Below are positions 27,614 to 36,438 of a stretch of 64,000 bases of DNA, piece by piece. The position numbers and the translations under genes are program-made. The notes below the pieces were generated by a model. It did no database searches, was not told the DNA's origin, and saw only the letters and a program-made list of their open reading frames with translations. How positions within the stretch are numbered: the stretch's first letter is position 1; each line of letters opens with the position of its first letter. The stretch spans positions 33,495 through 97,494 of the forward strand of contig JANWXW010000040.1 of the NCBI GenBank assembly GCA_025057315.1, given 5' to 3'. The stretch is from Myxococcota bacterium. GTDB taxonomy: Bacteria; Myxococcota_A; Polyangia; Palsa-1104; JAEUJZ01.

Positions 27614-29313
27614 CCCCCCTCCCGATAGCTGCGCACGGCCACGTCCTTCAATAGCTCGTCGTTGTTGTCATCAAAGCTTGCCACCACCTGCCGCATGCGC
27701 CGCTGAGCCGCATCGGCAAAGGCAGCGGTGAGCTCCACCTCGGTCCGCGCCCCCTCCTCACCCTTGCGCTCGATGGCCCGGGTGGTTCGCGCCAGCACGG
27801 CGGCCAGCCCATACAGGTCGATGGCCATGTTCGCCACGCGCATCTGGGTGTACTGCATCTCGGCGATGTCCTTGCCATGGCGGCGGAGCACCTTGTCCAC
27901 CTGCCTGGCCAGCTGGGCCACATACTCCTCGAACAGGACCGTCTCCCGCCGCAGCAGTGGATGGGCCCGATTCAGCCGCTCCCGTCCCAGCGCGCTGCGG
28001 GCACGCTGGATGGCAAACTCAGACAACAGACCGAAGCCTTTGATCGGCTCGCGCATGGCCCGCGCTACCTCCGCCAGCTGCCGCCCCGGACCCTGCATCC
28101 CCGCCAGCGCAATGAAGGCGCGCAAGATCTCGTTGGTCCCCTCAAAAATAAGATTGATGCGCGCATCGCGCAGCAGCCGCTCATAGGGGTATCCTTGCAT
28201 ATAGCCGATGCCCGCGGCGATCTGCAGTGCCTCGTTGACCACGCGCCACAACGTCTCGCTGCCAAAGACCTTGCAGATGGCGCTCTCCAACGAATAATCG
28301 GCCACCTTGGCATCGACGAGCCCGGTGGTAAGATAGGTCATCGACTCCAGCGCATATGTCTCGGCGAGCATGCGGGCAATCTTGTCCTTGATCATGCCAA
28401 ACTCGCCGATGGGACGACCAAAGGCGCGCCGCTCCTGCACCCGCTCCACTGCCATCTGCACCAGCCGCCGGCACCCACCGACGCAGCCGGCGGCCAGGCT
28501 GAGGCGCCCGTTGTTGAGGATCTCCATCGCCACCTTGAACCCACGGCCGACCTCTCCCAGCACGTTGGCCGCTGGCACGCGCGTGTCCTCAAAGTAAAGA
28601 GCCGTTGTATTGCTGCCGCGAATGCCCAGCTTGTGCTCCGGTGGACCGGCGCGGACGCCGTGCCGCTTCTCGACGATGAAAGCGGTCAGGCGCGGCTTCT
28701 GACCGTCCTGCGGCGCCGCGGTGCGGGCAAACACGGTGAACACGTCTGCGAGGCCACCGTTGCTGATCCAGATCTTGTTGCCGTTGATCAGATAGGCATC
28801 ACCGCCATCGACCGGCTCGGCCCGCGTCTGGATGCTGGCCGCATCGCTGCCCGCTCCTGGCTCGGTCAGAGCGAAGGCCGCGATGCGCTCGCCGCTGGCC
28901 AGGGAGGGCAGGTACTGCCTCTTTTGCGCCTCGGTGCCAAAGAGCAAAATGCCTTTGAGTCCAATCGACTGATGGGCACCTAGAGTGACGGCCAGCGACG
29001 AGTCGACGCCCGCCACCTCCTGCATCACGCGCGCATAGGCGGTGTTGCTCAGACCGATGCCACCATACTCCTGTGGGATATTCATGCCGAAGAGACCCAG
29101 CTGCTTCATCCGCTGCAGCACGGAGTCGGGGATGACGGCCTCGCGGTCGATGCGGGCGCTGTCCACCTCCCGCTGGAGAAAGTCGCGCACAGAGTCCAGG
29201 ATCATCCGGGTGGTGTCCACTTCATCTGGGCGTAGGCTGGGAAAAGGAAAGATCATCTCCTCTGGGATGACCCCATAGAAGAGGGACTTCATGAAGCTCT
29301 GCTCAACTGGCAT
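27592..29313 (-). CDS. Acyl-CoA dehydrogenase, VLCAD/ACAD9-like
   Basis: A 573-residue FAD enzyme that oxidises acyl-CoA to trans-2-enoyl-CoA in beta-oxidation. Signatures: FALTEPGAGSDAASIQT (FAD/substrate), KIWISNGGLADVFTVFA, KLGIRGSNTTALYFEDTRVP, ERRAFGRPIGEFGMIKDKIA, GIGYMQGYPYERLLRDARI, and the catalytic Glu in NLIFEGTNEILR. About 180 residues follow the catalytic core, the C-terminal extension typical of VLCAD and ACAD9, which supports membrane association and dimerisation. The ATG at 29313 has AGGAG upstream; the frame extends much further without similarity. It converges on the M36 gene with a 22-nt overlap. Confidence 0.95.
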   Translation of the reverse strand: MPVEQSFMKSLFYGVIPEEMIFPFPSLRPDEVDTTRMILDSVRDFLQREVDSARIDREAVIPDSVLQRMKQLGLFGMNIPQEYGGIGLSNTAYARVMQEVAGVDSSLAVTLGAHQSIGLKGILLFGTEAQKRQYLPSLASGERIAAFALTEPGAGSDAASIQTRAEPVDGGDAYLINGNKIWISNGGLADVFTVFARTAAPQDGQKPRLTAFIVEKRHGVRAGPPEHKLGIRGSNTTALYFEDTRVPAANVLGEVGRGFKVAMEILNNGRLSLAAGCVGGCRRLVQMAVERVQERRAFGRPIGEFGMIKDKIARMLAETYALESMTYLTTGLVDAKVADYSLESAICKVFGSETLWRVVNEALQIAAGIGYMQGYPYERLLRDARINLIFEGTNEILRAFIALAGMQGPGRQLAEVARAMREPIKGFGLLSEFAIQRARSALGRERLNRAHPLLRRETVLFEEYVAQLARQVDKVLRRHGKDIAEMQYTQMRVANMAIDLYGLAAVLARTTRAIERKGEEGARTEVELTAAFADAAQRRMRQVVASFDDNNDELLKDVAVRSYREGGYPLDVL

Positions 29314-30378
29314 GGTGGCGCTCTCCTGAAAGAACCACGGTAGCATATGCACCGGGTTGGATGCCGCCTCGCACCCCCGATACCGCATCTTCTCCGCCCT
29401 GAGGGCAGCCGGCTGGTGCCGCACGGGGAACCCACCGCTGGACTGAGGCTGCCGATGTGACAGACGGTGTCGGTGCCGAGGCCTTCGCGCTGCATCGCAC
29501 AGCACCTCCTCCCAGAAGGAGGCGCAGAGGAGGGAGCGGGAACTCAGCCCAAAATGGCCCCTCGCTGCTGCCGGCCCCCTCGCCATGGGGGAGCAGGCCC
29601 TGCGCGATCTCAGGTCAGCTCGGTATCGCCGCCCCCTGTGAGCGGCACCAGGCCAGCCTGGGGACTGCGGGCAGTGAGGCCTGCGACGTCTCAGCGATCG
29701 GATCCCCTGACTCATATTGGTCGGCCCAACTGTGGCGATCCCGCAGGGGGGGCGTCCGGATGGACATGGGGATTGGTTCGGCGTGCGGTTTGCTGGCCCA
29801 CCTCCACGGACCGCTCTGGGTCGGGGCTTGGGGGGGGAGGACGCATCGCGCCTCGTCGCGCAGCGCATCCGCTCCCACCGTCCCGTGGGGCCAAGGCACA
29901 CCTAGCGGCCACCTTGGCACAGGCAGCAAGTCGATGTGGATGGGACATGCCTCTTTGCCCGCCCAGGGTGGAATGGGCAACATGGCACCTGGTCCTTGCG
30001 CGGGGACAGAACGCTGCGGCCCGCCGTGTCCTGGGTGCGCCGGCTGGATCGTGGTTCCCTTGGCCAGGGGGCTGGCAACCGCGGGAGGCAAACGCATCGA
30101 TGGCGTGCCGATGGATGATGCCGCTCCATCTGGTTGCTGCCCTTGGTCCTGGCAAAGCGCATCTGGCTGCGGGCACAAAGGGGGGCTGCGTCTGGATGTT
30201 CTTACTCGAGGATCTGGGGGCACGAGGCCTCTCGTTTCGGGGTGGCTCCGCGGGAGGGCCCGGACTCCCAGGGGGGATGTCTGGGCCAGGCCGTGGTAGG
30301 CTGAAGCGGCCTCGGCAGCCCGGCATTTAGCTTGAATCGTTTCGCTTCCTGCTGGCTCGTATAGAACGAGGTGACACG
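29314..30378. other. 1065-nt gene-poor interval
   Basis: Two long overlapping plus-strand frames (29457-30299 and 29467-30330) and two minus-strand frames span this stretch, but their products are rich in Gly, Pro, Arg and Trp with no domain, signal peptide or sensible start. I read them as GC-driven open frames. No tRNA-like fold, strong terminator or repeat was seen. It holds the divergent promoters of the acyl-CoA dehydrogenase and the dioxygenase genes. Confidence 0.45.
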
Positions 30379-31062
30379 ATGCTGTTCAGACAACTATTCG
30401 AGCGAGAATCCAGCACCTATACGTATCTGATCGCCGCGCGCAAAGGGGGCGAGGCCCTGCTCATCGACCCGGTCAAGGAGGAGACGAACAAGTACCTGCA
30501 GCTCATCCGGGAGCTCGACCTCCGGCTGGTGTTCGCGATCGACACGCATGTGCATGCTGACCATGTCACAGGTCTGGGTGATCTGAGGAACGCGACGAGC
30601 TGCGTGACCATCATGGGTGCGCAAAGCCGCGCTGAATGCGTCTCGCGCAAGGTGCAAGATGGCGAGATCATCCGCATTGACGGTCTAGAGCTTCGCGCCC
30701 TGTACACGCCGGGCCACACTGACGACTCATATAGCTTTGTGATGAGCGACCGCGTGTTCACCGGTGACACGCTCCTTATCCGTGGCACCGGCCGGACCGA
30801 TTTCCAGAACGGAGATCCAGAGGCCCAGTTCGACAGCCTATTTGGCAAGCTCCTGAAGCTGCCCGACGAGATGCTGGTCTATCCGGGGCACGACTACAAG
30901 GGCTGGACGGTCAGCACGATTGGCGAGGAAAAGGCGCACAATCCACGCCTTCAGGTGCGCTCCAAGCAAGAGTACGTGGAGATGATGCGCAATCTGAAGC
31001 TGGCGAATCCGAAGCTTATGGATGTCGCCGTGCCTGCCAACCTCTCCTGCGGGCTCACCTGA
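30379..31062 (+). CDS. ETHE1-like persulfide dioxygenase (metallo-beta-lactamase fold)
   Basis: A 227-residue non-heme iron enzyme of the ETHE1 type, which oxidises glutathione persulfide to sulfite. It has the MBL signature H57-V-H59-A-D61-H62 (HVHADHVTGLGDL), His113 in YTPGHTDDSY, Asp130 in FTGDTLLIRGTGRTDFQNGD, and His171 in VYPGHDYKG. RTDFQ and the second-sphere residues distinguish ETHE1-type enzymes from glyoxalase II. GAGG lies 8 nt before the ATG. No rhodanese or sulfide:quinone reductase gene adjoins. Confidence 0.9.
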   Translation: MLFRQLFERESSTYTYLIAARKGGEALLIDPVKEETNKYLQLIRELDLRLVFAIDTHVHADHVTGLGDLRNATSCVTIMGAQSRAECVSRKVQDGEIIRIDGLELRALYTPGHTDDSYSFVMSDRVFTGDTLLIRGTGRTDFQNGDPEAQFDSLFGKLLKLPDEMLVYPGHDYKGWTVSTIGEEKAHNPRLQVRSKQEYVEMMRNLKLANPKLMDVAVPANLSCGLT

Positions 31063-31276
31063 GATCATAGGGCCACGCCGGCTGGTGTGGTTGGACGGGC
31101 CGGGTGAAGAGGGGCAGCGGCGTCGCTCTGTTCATCACCATCTGGCGCAGCAGCTCATGGCGCGCATGGGGAGGTCAGCGTCCGGTGGCCGCCTTGCATC
31201 ACCGGTGCGATGGCAGCGGCTCACCTCGGTGAAGACTGCTGACAACGAGATGCTGCTGCGCTAGAGAGCACTGGGC

Positions 31277-33763
31277 TCAGGGACCAAACTCGTTGAGCAC
31301 CACACCAGCCATGATGCTGCGGCCAAGGCGGTCCAGGGCCACGCGCACCTGCTGCTGCGTGGTCTTGCGAGCGCGCGTCAAGAACAGACCCGCATCGGCG
31401 GTGCGCAGGACGATCTTGGCGTCGGCCGCAGTGGACACAGCGGGCGAGTCGATGATGATATAGTCAAAAGTCTGACGCAGGTCTGCTACCAACGTGGCGA
31501 AGGCCGGCGAGTTTAGCACCGCCGACCGCCTGACGCGCTGCCCCAGTGCCGGCACCAGGAAGAGATTGGGCTCATACTGCCAGATGTCCAGGCCAGAGGA
31601 CAGATCCGGCTCGCCCGGCCCATCGGCACGTGGCTGGGCACCGAGTAGCTCGGTCAGCCGCGGCGAGGACAGGTGTGCGTCGATCATGACCACGCTGTGG
31701 GCACCGCCCTCGGCATAGGCCAGCGCCAAGTTGGCCACGGCCATGGTCTTGCCCTCGCCGCGGACGGCGCTGGTGACAACCAGGACGCGCGGGTCCGACA
31801 GGTCCTGCAGACGACAGCGCAGGAGGCGGTACTGCTCCGCCCGTGCTCCGTCGGGCGCGGTCACCAAAAACAGATGCTTGTGCTCGCGGATCTGACCCTG
31901 GTGCACCATGTGTCCCATGCCAGCCAGGCGGAAGGCGGTGCTTTGCGGTGAGGTGAACAGGGCGGCGCGAGCGCGCGGGGCAGGAGCCTTCTGCGCCCAG
32001 GGCGCCACCTCCAGCGGGGCCGCGGCGTTGTGCACCTCCTCGATGCCGTGCACCAGACCCGGGCTGATTCGGGAACTCTCGCTCTTGGCCGAGTAGACCA
32101 CCATGTAGTCGCCCGTGCGATCCTCGTCGCGTTTGCCCTCCGCGCCATTGCCATGGGGGAGCGGAGTTATGGCCGGGGATGCTTCGCCGGTCAGTTCCCT
32201 GAGCCGTGCATCGCTCTGCTCGGCCCCATTCAGCTCTGCCATGGGGCCCACCACCTCGCTCAGGATGGAGGGGCTTCCGTCGGAAGCAGGGACACGTCCT
32301 AGGACCGGCAGACGGCTTGCCTTGGCCAAGTCGAAGACAGTGTAAATGAGCGGATCGGTCATCGCGCGCAGCAGGCCCACACCCACGCCGAGCAGCAGGC
32401 CCAGCACAACGCACAGCACGGTCATCATCCGCCGGCTGATGCCGCGGGGGGAGAGCGGACGCTTGGCAGGGTCCTCGATGCGCGCCGCCAGGTTGCCCTT
32501 GACCCGGCTCAGCTCCTCGTTGATCTGGGCCTCCAGTTGCCGCTCGCGCAGCTTCTCGTAGGCCGCCCGCGCTGCCTCCATGTCGCGCACACGGCGGGCG
32601 TATTCTGCCTCTGCCGACAGCAGCTGCTCGTCGGGTGGCAGTGCCTTGCCCTCGCCGGATATCTTGCGTCGCAGCACCGCAATTTGCCGATCGATGGCCT
32701 CGATCTCAGCCCGCGCTTCGGCTATCGTCCGCATGTCCTGGGCCAGGACCCGGTCGCGCCGGTTTTTGTTCTCCTGGATCTCGGCCTGGATGCGTTCGAT
32801 CTCGCGGAGTAGACGCTGATATTCTGGGTACTGGGGTGTATAATTTTGTGTTTTCAGCTCGGCCAGTTGCTGGCGCAGACGCTCGATCTCGGCCGCCTTG
32901 CCATGCATCGGATCGACGCGCTGTGCAGACTCGATCTGGGCAATGCGTGCCTCCAACTCCCCGCGGCGCTGCATGAGCAAACGGACCTGCGGAGAGTTGG
33001 ACAGCTCATGTGCCTGCAAGGGGAGAATCTGCGGCCCTCCCTTGTTGAGGAGCAGCTTGTCTGCAACCCCTAGGCCGAGTTTGCTTCTCTCGGTGCCTCC
33101 AGGGGAAATGAGGAGCTTGGGGTTGTCCCGGAGGAACCTAACGACCGCCGACTCGGCTGCAATCATCTGCTGCCGGGCCTCTTCGGTTTCCGATGCGAGG
33201 AACTCCCGCGCCTTGCGCGCCGTGCGAATGCGCTCGGCAATCACATCCTCGACGCCCATTTCGGCCAGGCGCTGGGCTACGATGTAGACTAGGTCCGGAT
33301 CGCTGACAGCATAACTGAGGCGGAACACCCGTCGGGTGATAGGCTCGACGAGCACGGTCTTCTTGATGTGCTCGATAAGCTCCTGTTGGCCCTTGGGGTG
33401 GCGCAGGGCCTCGATGTGCGCCAGGCGGGGATCGCGGGCCAGTTCCTCGACCAGCTGACGCAGCTTGCTGTCCACGACAAAGCGCGCCCTGAAGCCGGCC
33501 GCTAGGGTGTCTGGCAGGTCGATAAACTCAGTCGGGTCCTCCTTCTGACCGGGTACCGTCCGCGCGTCCAGCGCCTCGCCCAGGCGCACCTGCACCTCGG
33601 CCTGGTAGACGGGCTGGTAGCGGCGGGCATAAAGTAGGCCCAGCGCTGCAGCCATCAGGCCCGCCCCCAGGGCCAATGGCCAGTGCTGGATGAAGCGGAA
33701 GATCAGGTTCCAGGTCTCTCCGGCGCGGTCCGGTGGACCGGCCCCACGGCGCAGCTGTCCCAT
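31277..33763 (-). CDS. Wzc-like polysaccharide co-polymerase with BY-kinase domain
   Basis: An 828-residue inner-membrane protein that in exopolysaccharide (Wzx/Wzy) systems controls chain length and export. TM1 lies at about 28-47, a Wzz domain follows, a long periplasmic coiled coil spans about 170-410, and TM2 lies at about 440-462 (MMTVLCVVLGLLLGVGVGL). A linker of about 180 residues leads to the cytoplasmic BY-kinase-type ATPase: Walker A SAVRGEGKTMAVANLALAYA (about 662-680), Walker A' SVVMIDAHLSSPRL, and Walker B FDYIIIDSPAV. The C-terminus ends MAGVVLNEFGP with no tyrosine cluster, so the usual autophosphorylation tail is absent. No polymerase, flippase, exporter (Wza) or glycosyltransferase genes are nearby. 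Confidence 0.88.
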   Translation of the reverse strand: MGQLRRGAGPPDRAGETWNLIFRFIQHWPLALGAGLMAAALGLLYARRYQPVYQAEVQVRLGEALDARTVPGQKEDPTEFIDLPDTLAAGFRARFVVDSKLRQLVEELARDPRLAHIEALRHPKGQQELIEHIKKTVLVEPITRRVFRLSYAVSDPDLVYIVAQRLAEMGVEDVIAERIRTARKAREFLASETEEARQQMIAAESAVVRFLRDNPKLLISPGGTERSKLGLGVADKLLLNKGGPQILPLQAHELSNSPQVRLLMQRRGELEARIAQIESAQRVDPMHGKAAEIERLRQQLAELKTQNYTPQYPEYQRLLREIERIQAEIQENKNRRDRVLAQDMRTIAEARAEIEAIDRQIAVLRRKISGEGKALPPDEQLLSAEAEYARRVRDMEAARAAYEKLRERQLEAQINEELSRVKGNLAARIEDPAKRPLSPRGISRRMMTVLCVVLGLLLGVGVGLLRAMTDPLIYTVFDLAKASRLPVLGRVPASDGSPSILSEVVGPMAELNGAEQSDARLRELTGEASPAITPLPHGNGAEGKRDEDRTGDYMVVYSAKSESSRISPGLVHGIEEVHNAAAPLEVAPWAQKAPAPRARAALFTSPQSTAFRLAGMGHMVHQGQIREHKHLFLVTAPDGARAEQYRLLRCRLQDLSDPRVLVVTSAVRGEGKTMAVANLALAYAEGGAHSVVMIDAHLSSPRLTELLGAQPRADGPGEPDLSSGLDIWQYEPNLFLVPALGQRVRRSAVLNSPAFATLVADLRQTFDYIIIDSPAVSTAADAKIVLRTADAGLFLTRARKTTQQQVRVALDRLGRSIMAGVVLNEFGP

Positions 33764-33875
33764 GTAGACTGTCTTTGCAAATCAAGCCCATGGCATCCCA
33801 CACCAAACCCACCCATAGGTCTGGAGCAGCGATGCCCTTCTCTTCGAGGAAGAAGGGTACTATGAGGGAGCCGCG

Positions 33876-33921
33876 GTAGACAACTTATGCAACTTTATGC
33901 TTGGCCCCATGTAGACAACTT
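33876..33921 (-). repeat. Direct repeat GTAGACAACTT upstream of wzc-like gene
   Basis: GTAGACAACTT occurs at 33876-33886 and 33911-33921 (35 bp start to start), with a third partial CAACTT at 33890-33895. The repeats lie 113-158 bp upstream of the wzc-like start in a 172-bp intergenic region and could bind a regulator. Evidence is sequence repetition only. Confidence 0.4.
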
Positions 33922-33935
33922 CCTCGTGTATTCCT

Positions 33936-34982
33936 TCATTGTTGGCGGGCAAATCGGGTCCAGGGAAGAAGGGGAGGCGCGCGGGGAGCAAGAGGCTCGC
34001 CGCCACCGCCGGGGTTGTTCTCGGAGTTGTTGCTCACACAGCGCATCCACGGCCGCAACAAGAGAAGGTCGGATCGCGCATCCGCCAGCTCCCCTTCGAG
34101 CTGCGGCTCGGCGAACAGCGTGAAGCTTGCTGCAGAGTCGACATCGTAGGCGCCGTACCGCTGCAGCGCCTCGCCGATCCTGCGGCCGGCGGAGCTGAGG
34201 GGCAGGGCGGCCAGGTTGACCTCGGGTGGGATGGCAACCAGCTGGCCCATCGGTACATGGCCCCGGTAGCTGTCTGCGGCGCCATCGTCCTCCCCACTGG
34301 CCGGCCAGACGAATCCACGCCGCTGCCGGTGTCGGGGGATGGCCAGCGCGAGCGCATGGGGGATGCCAGAGGCCAGTTCATGCCGTCGGATGAGGCCCCC
34401 TAGAGCACTACCTCCATAGGCGCGCTCGCCACCGCGGCCGATGCCCATGCCATACAGGTCGTTGCGACTCCAGCTTGCCACATCCCAGCCCCCATTGGGG
34501 CGTGGCCGGGCGCGCCACAGCTCGTCGACAAAGCGACGATCGGGCGTCACCACCAGCAGGTGGGCATCGCTGTCTTGGCCCTCAGGACCGGAGGGGCGTG
34601 CGCCCTGCGGTATGCGCAAGGAGGTCACCTGAACGCCATCCCGAACGATCGGAACCGGCCGGTCCGCTTCGTTGGCAACATAGACCGGCATGCTCCATTC
34701 AGCCGCATTGATCCAGGCTGGGATGGAGGGGTCAATCAGATCCCGGGTGCAGGGGTCGTCGGGCGGAGCGTAGCGCGCTCCTCGTCCCAGCGGCAGGTTC
34801 CAGGGGGATTCGCTGGAAAAGGGCCACAGCGCCGGATCGCGTCCGTCCTGGCTCTGCAGGGCCACCGGAGACATTCCAGCTGGAGCCCGTCCTGCTGTTG
34901 GCTCACGGAGCCGACAGCAGGGCACCAGACCACAGTGAAGACCAAGGGCCAGCAGGATGGGTGCAGGGCGGCCTTTTACCAT
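33936..34982 (-). CDS. Secreted lipoprotein-like protein of unknown function (SPWNLPLG motif)
   Basis: A 348-residue protein with an N-terminal signal segment (ILLALGLHCGLVPCC) that may be a lipoprotein signal. The mature part starts with ALWPFSSESPWNLPLGRGA, a pattern seen in some secreted actinobacterial and proteobacterial proteins of unknown role. It then has an all-beta-looking region with HLLVVTPDRRFVDELWRARP and GGERAYGGSALGGLIRRHEL, and HALALAIPRHR. No catalytic motif could be assigned; a carbohydrate-active or adhesin-like role is only a guess. The ATG at 34982 overlaps the upstream gene's end by 7 nt, so the two are co-translated. It lies just before the wzc-like gene on the same strand. 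Confidence 0.6.
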   Translation of the reverse strand: MVKGRPAPILLALGLHCGLVPCCRLREPTAGRAPAGMSPVALQSQDGRDPALWPFSSESPWNLPLGRGARYAPPDDPCTRDLIDPSIPAWINAAEWSMPVYVANEADRPVPIVRDGVQVTSLRIPQGARPSGPEGQDSDAHLLVVTPDRRFVDELWRARPRPNGGWDVASWSRNDLYGMGIGRGGERAYGGSALGGLIRRHELASGIPHALALAIPRHRQRRGFVWPASGEDDGAADSYRGHVPMGQLVAIPPEVNLAALPLSSAGRRIGEALQRYGAYDVDSAASFTLFAEPQLEGELADARSDLLLLRPWMRCVSNNSENNPGGGGEPLAPRAPPLLPWTRFARQQ

Positions 34983-35566
34983 TGGATCTCCAGGCGAGCA
35001 TTGACGAATGGCTCGGCGTGGTGATCCTGGACAAAGTAGGGCAAAAACAGAATCGAAAACCCTTGCTCCTGCAGCGTGCTGACCAGCGACTCCCCTTCCG
35101 CACTCAGCCCCTGGCCATCGAAGGACTGCAGCAGCCAGCCGACCCGGTCCACGTAGTCCCACGCCTCCCTGGGGCCGGGCTCTCTCTTTAGCACAGCCTC
35201 GGCGAGGTTGAGCTCCTTGAGGCTGGAGGAGATGCGCAGGCGTTCCTCGTTCACCCCGAGGTCCACGCTGATGCTGGTCTCGCCGCGCTCAGCCGCTGCG
35301 CGTGCCCGGCGCAACACCTCGGCCTTGACCAGCGCGATGGCGCGGGGACCCAGGCGCTCCCTCGCCTCACGCCATGCCTGGTCGATGGCACGCTGCTGCA
35401 GGTCCCGCTGGCGCCCGGCCTCCTCCTGCTCCCGGCGTTTCTCAGCCGCCAGTTCGCGCAGGCGCGCTGCCTCGGATGATAGAGGCTGCCCAGTGGGCGC
35501 AGGCGGGGCAGGCGGACAAAAAAACCGGTCCCAGAGTGTACCTGAACGTTCTCTGGAGGCTGACAT
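34976..35566 (-). CDS. Hypothetical protein with N-terminal coiled coil
   Basis: A 196-residue protein. After a Pro-rich start it has a charged Glu/Arg/Gln-rich segment (about residues 30-95; LRELAAEKRREQEEAGRQRD) predicted to form a coiled coil. A mixed alpha/beta C-terminal part ends with QGFSILFLPYFVQDHHAEPF. No signal peptide is clear with this start. The upstream start could be internal, as the first 20 residues are not conserved-looking. No family is recognised. It is co-transcribed with the following secreted protein gene and divergent from the Cys-rich lipoprotein gene. Confidence 0.5.
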   Translation of the reverse strand: MSASRERSGTLWDRFFCPPAPPAPTGQPLSSEAARLRELAAEKRREQEEAGRQRDLQQRAIDQAWREARERLGPRAIALVKAEVLRRARAAAERGETSISVDLGVNEERLRISSSLKELNLAEAVLKREPGPREAWDYVDRVGWLLQSFDGQGLSAEGESLVSTLQEQGFSILFLPYFVQDHHAEPFVNARLEIQW

Positions 35567-35583
35567 GTCCCTGCTTGAGGCTT

Positions 35584-35628
35584 CCCTTGAGGAGGAAACT
35601 TCTTACTACCTATGTTCCTCCTTGAGGG
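35584..35628. promoter_or_regulatory. Imperfect inverted repeat in divergent intergenic region
   Basis: CCCTTGAGGAGGAA (35584-35597) and TTCCTCCTTGAGGG (35615-35628) are inverted copies with 12 of 14 positions complementary, separated by 17 nt. It lies between the coiled-coil protein gene and the Cys-rich lipoprotein gene. The size fits an operator for a dimeric regulator, or a hairpin in one of the leaders. Confidence 0.4.
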
Positions 35629-35690
35629 AGGGGTTGTCAACTGCGCACTCGGAGCAGCCGCTAAGATGAAGAAATGGACGGAGGATGACC

Positions 35691-36407
35691 ATGGATACCA
35701 TCAAGACGAACCTGCTGGCGTTTGCGATTGGGTTGCTTTTTGCTGCATGTTCCGGGCCGATCACCTCGAGGGGGGACGACATGAGCAGCATGCCAGACGC
35801 CGGTGCCGGTGACGCTACGCTGGCCTGCACCAGCAGCCAGGAGTGCGGCGCTGACCGGGTTTGCGCCGGGCAGGCTGGATGCACCATGGCCTGGTTCTGC
35901 GTGCCTCGGCCGGCCTGCAGCCAGGACCTGGTGCCCTTTTGCGGCTGCGATGGCAAAACGTTCAGCGCGAGCTCGACTTGCCCCGGCCGGCCTTACAAGC
36001 ACCTTGGTGTCTGTGGTGGCTGTGCCCCGCAACAGGCCAAGGCCGTCGGCATGTGCGATGCGGTGCTGGGTATCTTCTGGGATGGCATAACGTGCACCAC
36101 GCTGAGCGGATGCAGGTGCGAAGGTCAGGACTGCGGCCACGGCTTTCGCAGCATGGCCGAGTGCGAGGAGGCCTACCGCAGCTGCCCGCGGGACCTGCGC
36201 CCGGACGGGGCCCCTTGTTCCAGCGGGACACAGTGCCAGAGCGGCGTCTGCGAGGGCGAGGGGTGCGGACCGGACCAGGCACGCTGCGTGCCACGCGTGC
36301 GCATTTGCACCCGCGACCTGGTCTACTTCTGTGGCTGCGACGGCATGAGCTTCATGGCCAGCTCCTCCTGCCCTGGCCGCCCGTTCAAGCACCGGGGTCC
36401 GTGCTGA
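35691..36407 (+). CDS. Cysteine-rich lipoprotein with duplicated Kazal-like module
   Basis: A 238-residue secreted lipoprotein: signal NLLAFAIGLLFAAC with the lipobox Cys at about 20. It holds two copies of a module reading FCGCDGKTFSASSTCPGRPY and FCGCDGMSFMASSSCPGRPF, which resembles the core of Kazal protease-inhibitor domains. C-x5-C-type cysteine motifs precede each (CTSSQECGADRVC and CSSGTQCQSGVC). Between them is CRCEGQDCGHGF. The start is moved to ATG 35691, since GGAGG (35680-35684) abuts the earlier ATG 35685 but is 6 nt from this one. It may be an envelope protease inhibitor, but that is unproven. Confidence 0.68.
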   Translation: MDTIKTNLLAFAIGLLFAACSGPITSRGDDMSSMPDAGAGDATLACTSSQECGADRVCAGQAGCTMAWFCVPRPACSQDLVPFCGCDGKTFSASSTCPGRPYKHLGVCGGCAPQQAKAVGMCDAVLGIFWDGITCTTLSGCRCEGQDCGHGFRSMAECEEAYRSCPRDLRPDGAPCSSGTQCQSGVCEGEGCGPDQARCVPRVRICTRDLVYFCGCDGMSFMASSSCPGRPFKHRGPC

Positions 36408-36438
36408 TCTCCGCCCCCCATGGTAGGGTGAGCGGCCC

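Noticed and set aside
29457..30330. Two overlapping 280-287-codon plus-strand frames
   Set aside because: No domain, no signal, skewed composition and mutual overlap in different frames. Treated as a gene-free interval.
33835..33860. CCTTCT/AGAAGG inverted repeat as terminator
   Set aside because: Stem is only 6 bp with no T-tract and lies upstream of, not after, the wzc-like gene.
34976..36407. Idea that the Cys-rich lipoprotein locus is a toxin-antitoxin or secretion pair
   Set aside because: No toxin fold, immunity partner or secretion signature could be seen; only envelope-type features are present.
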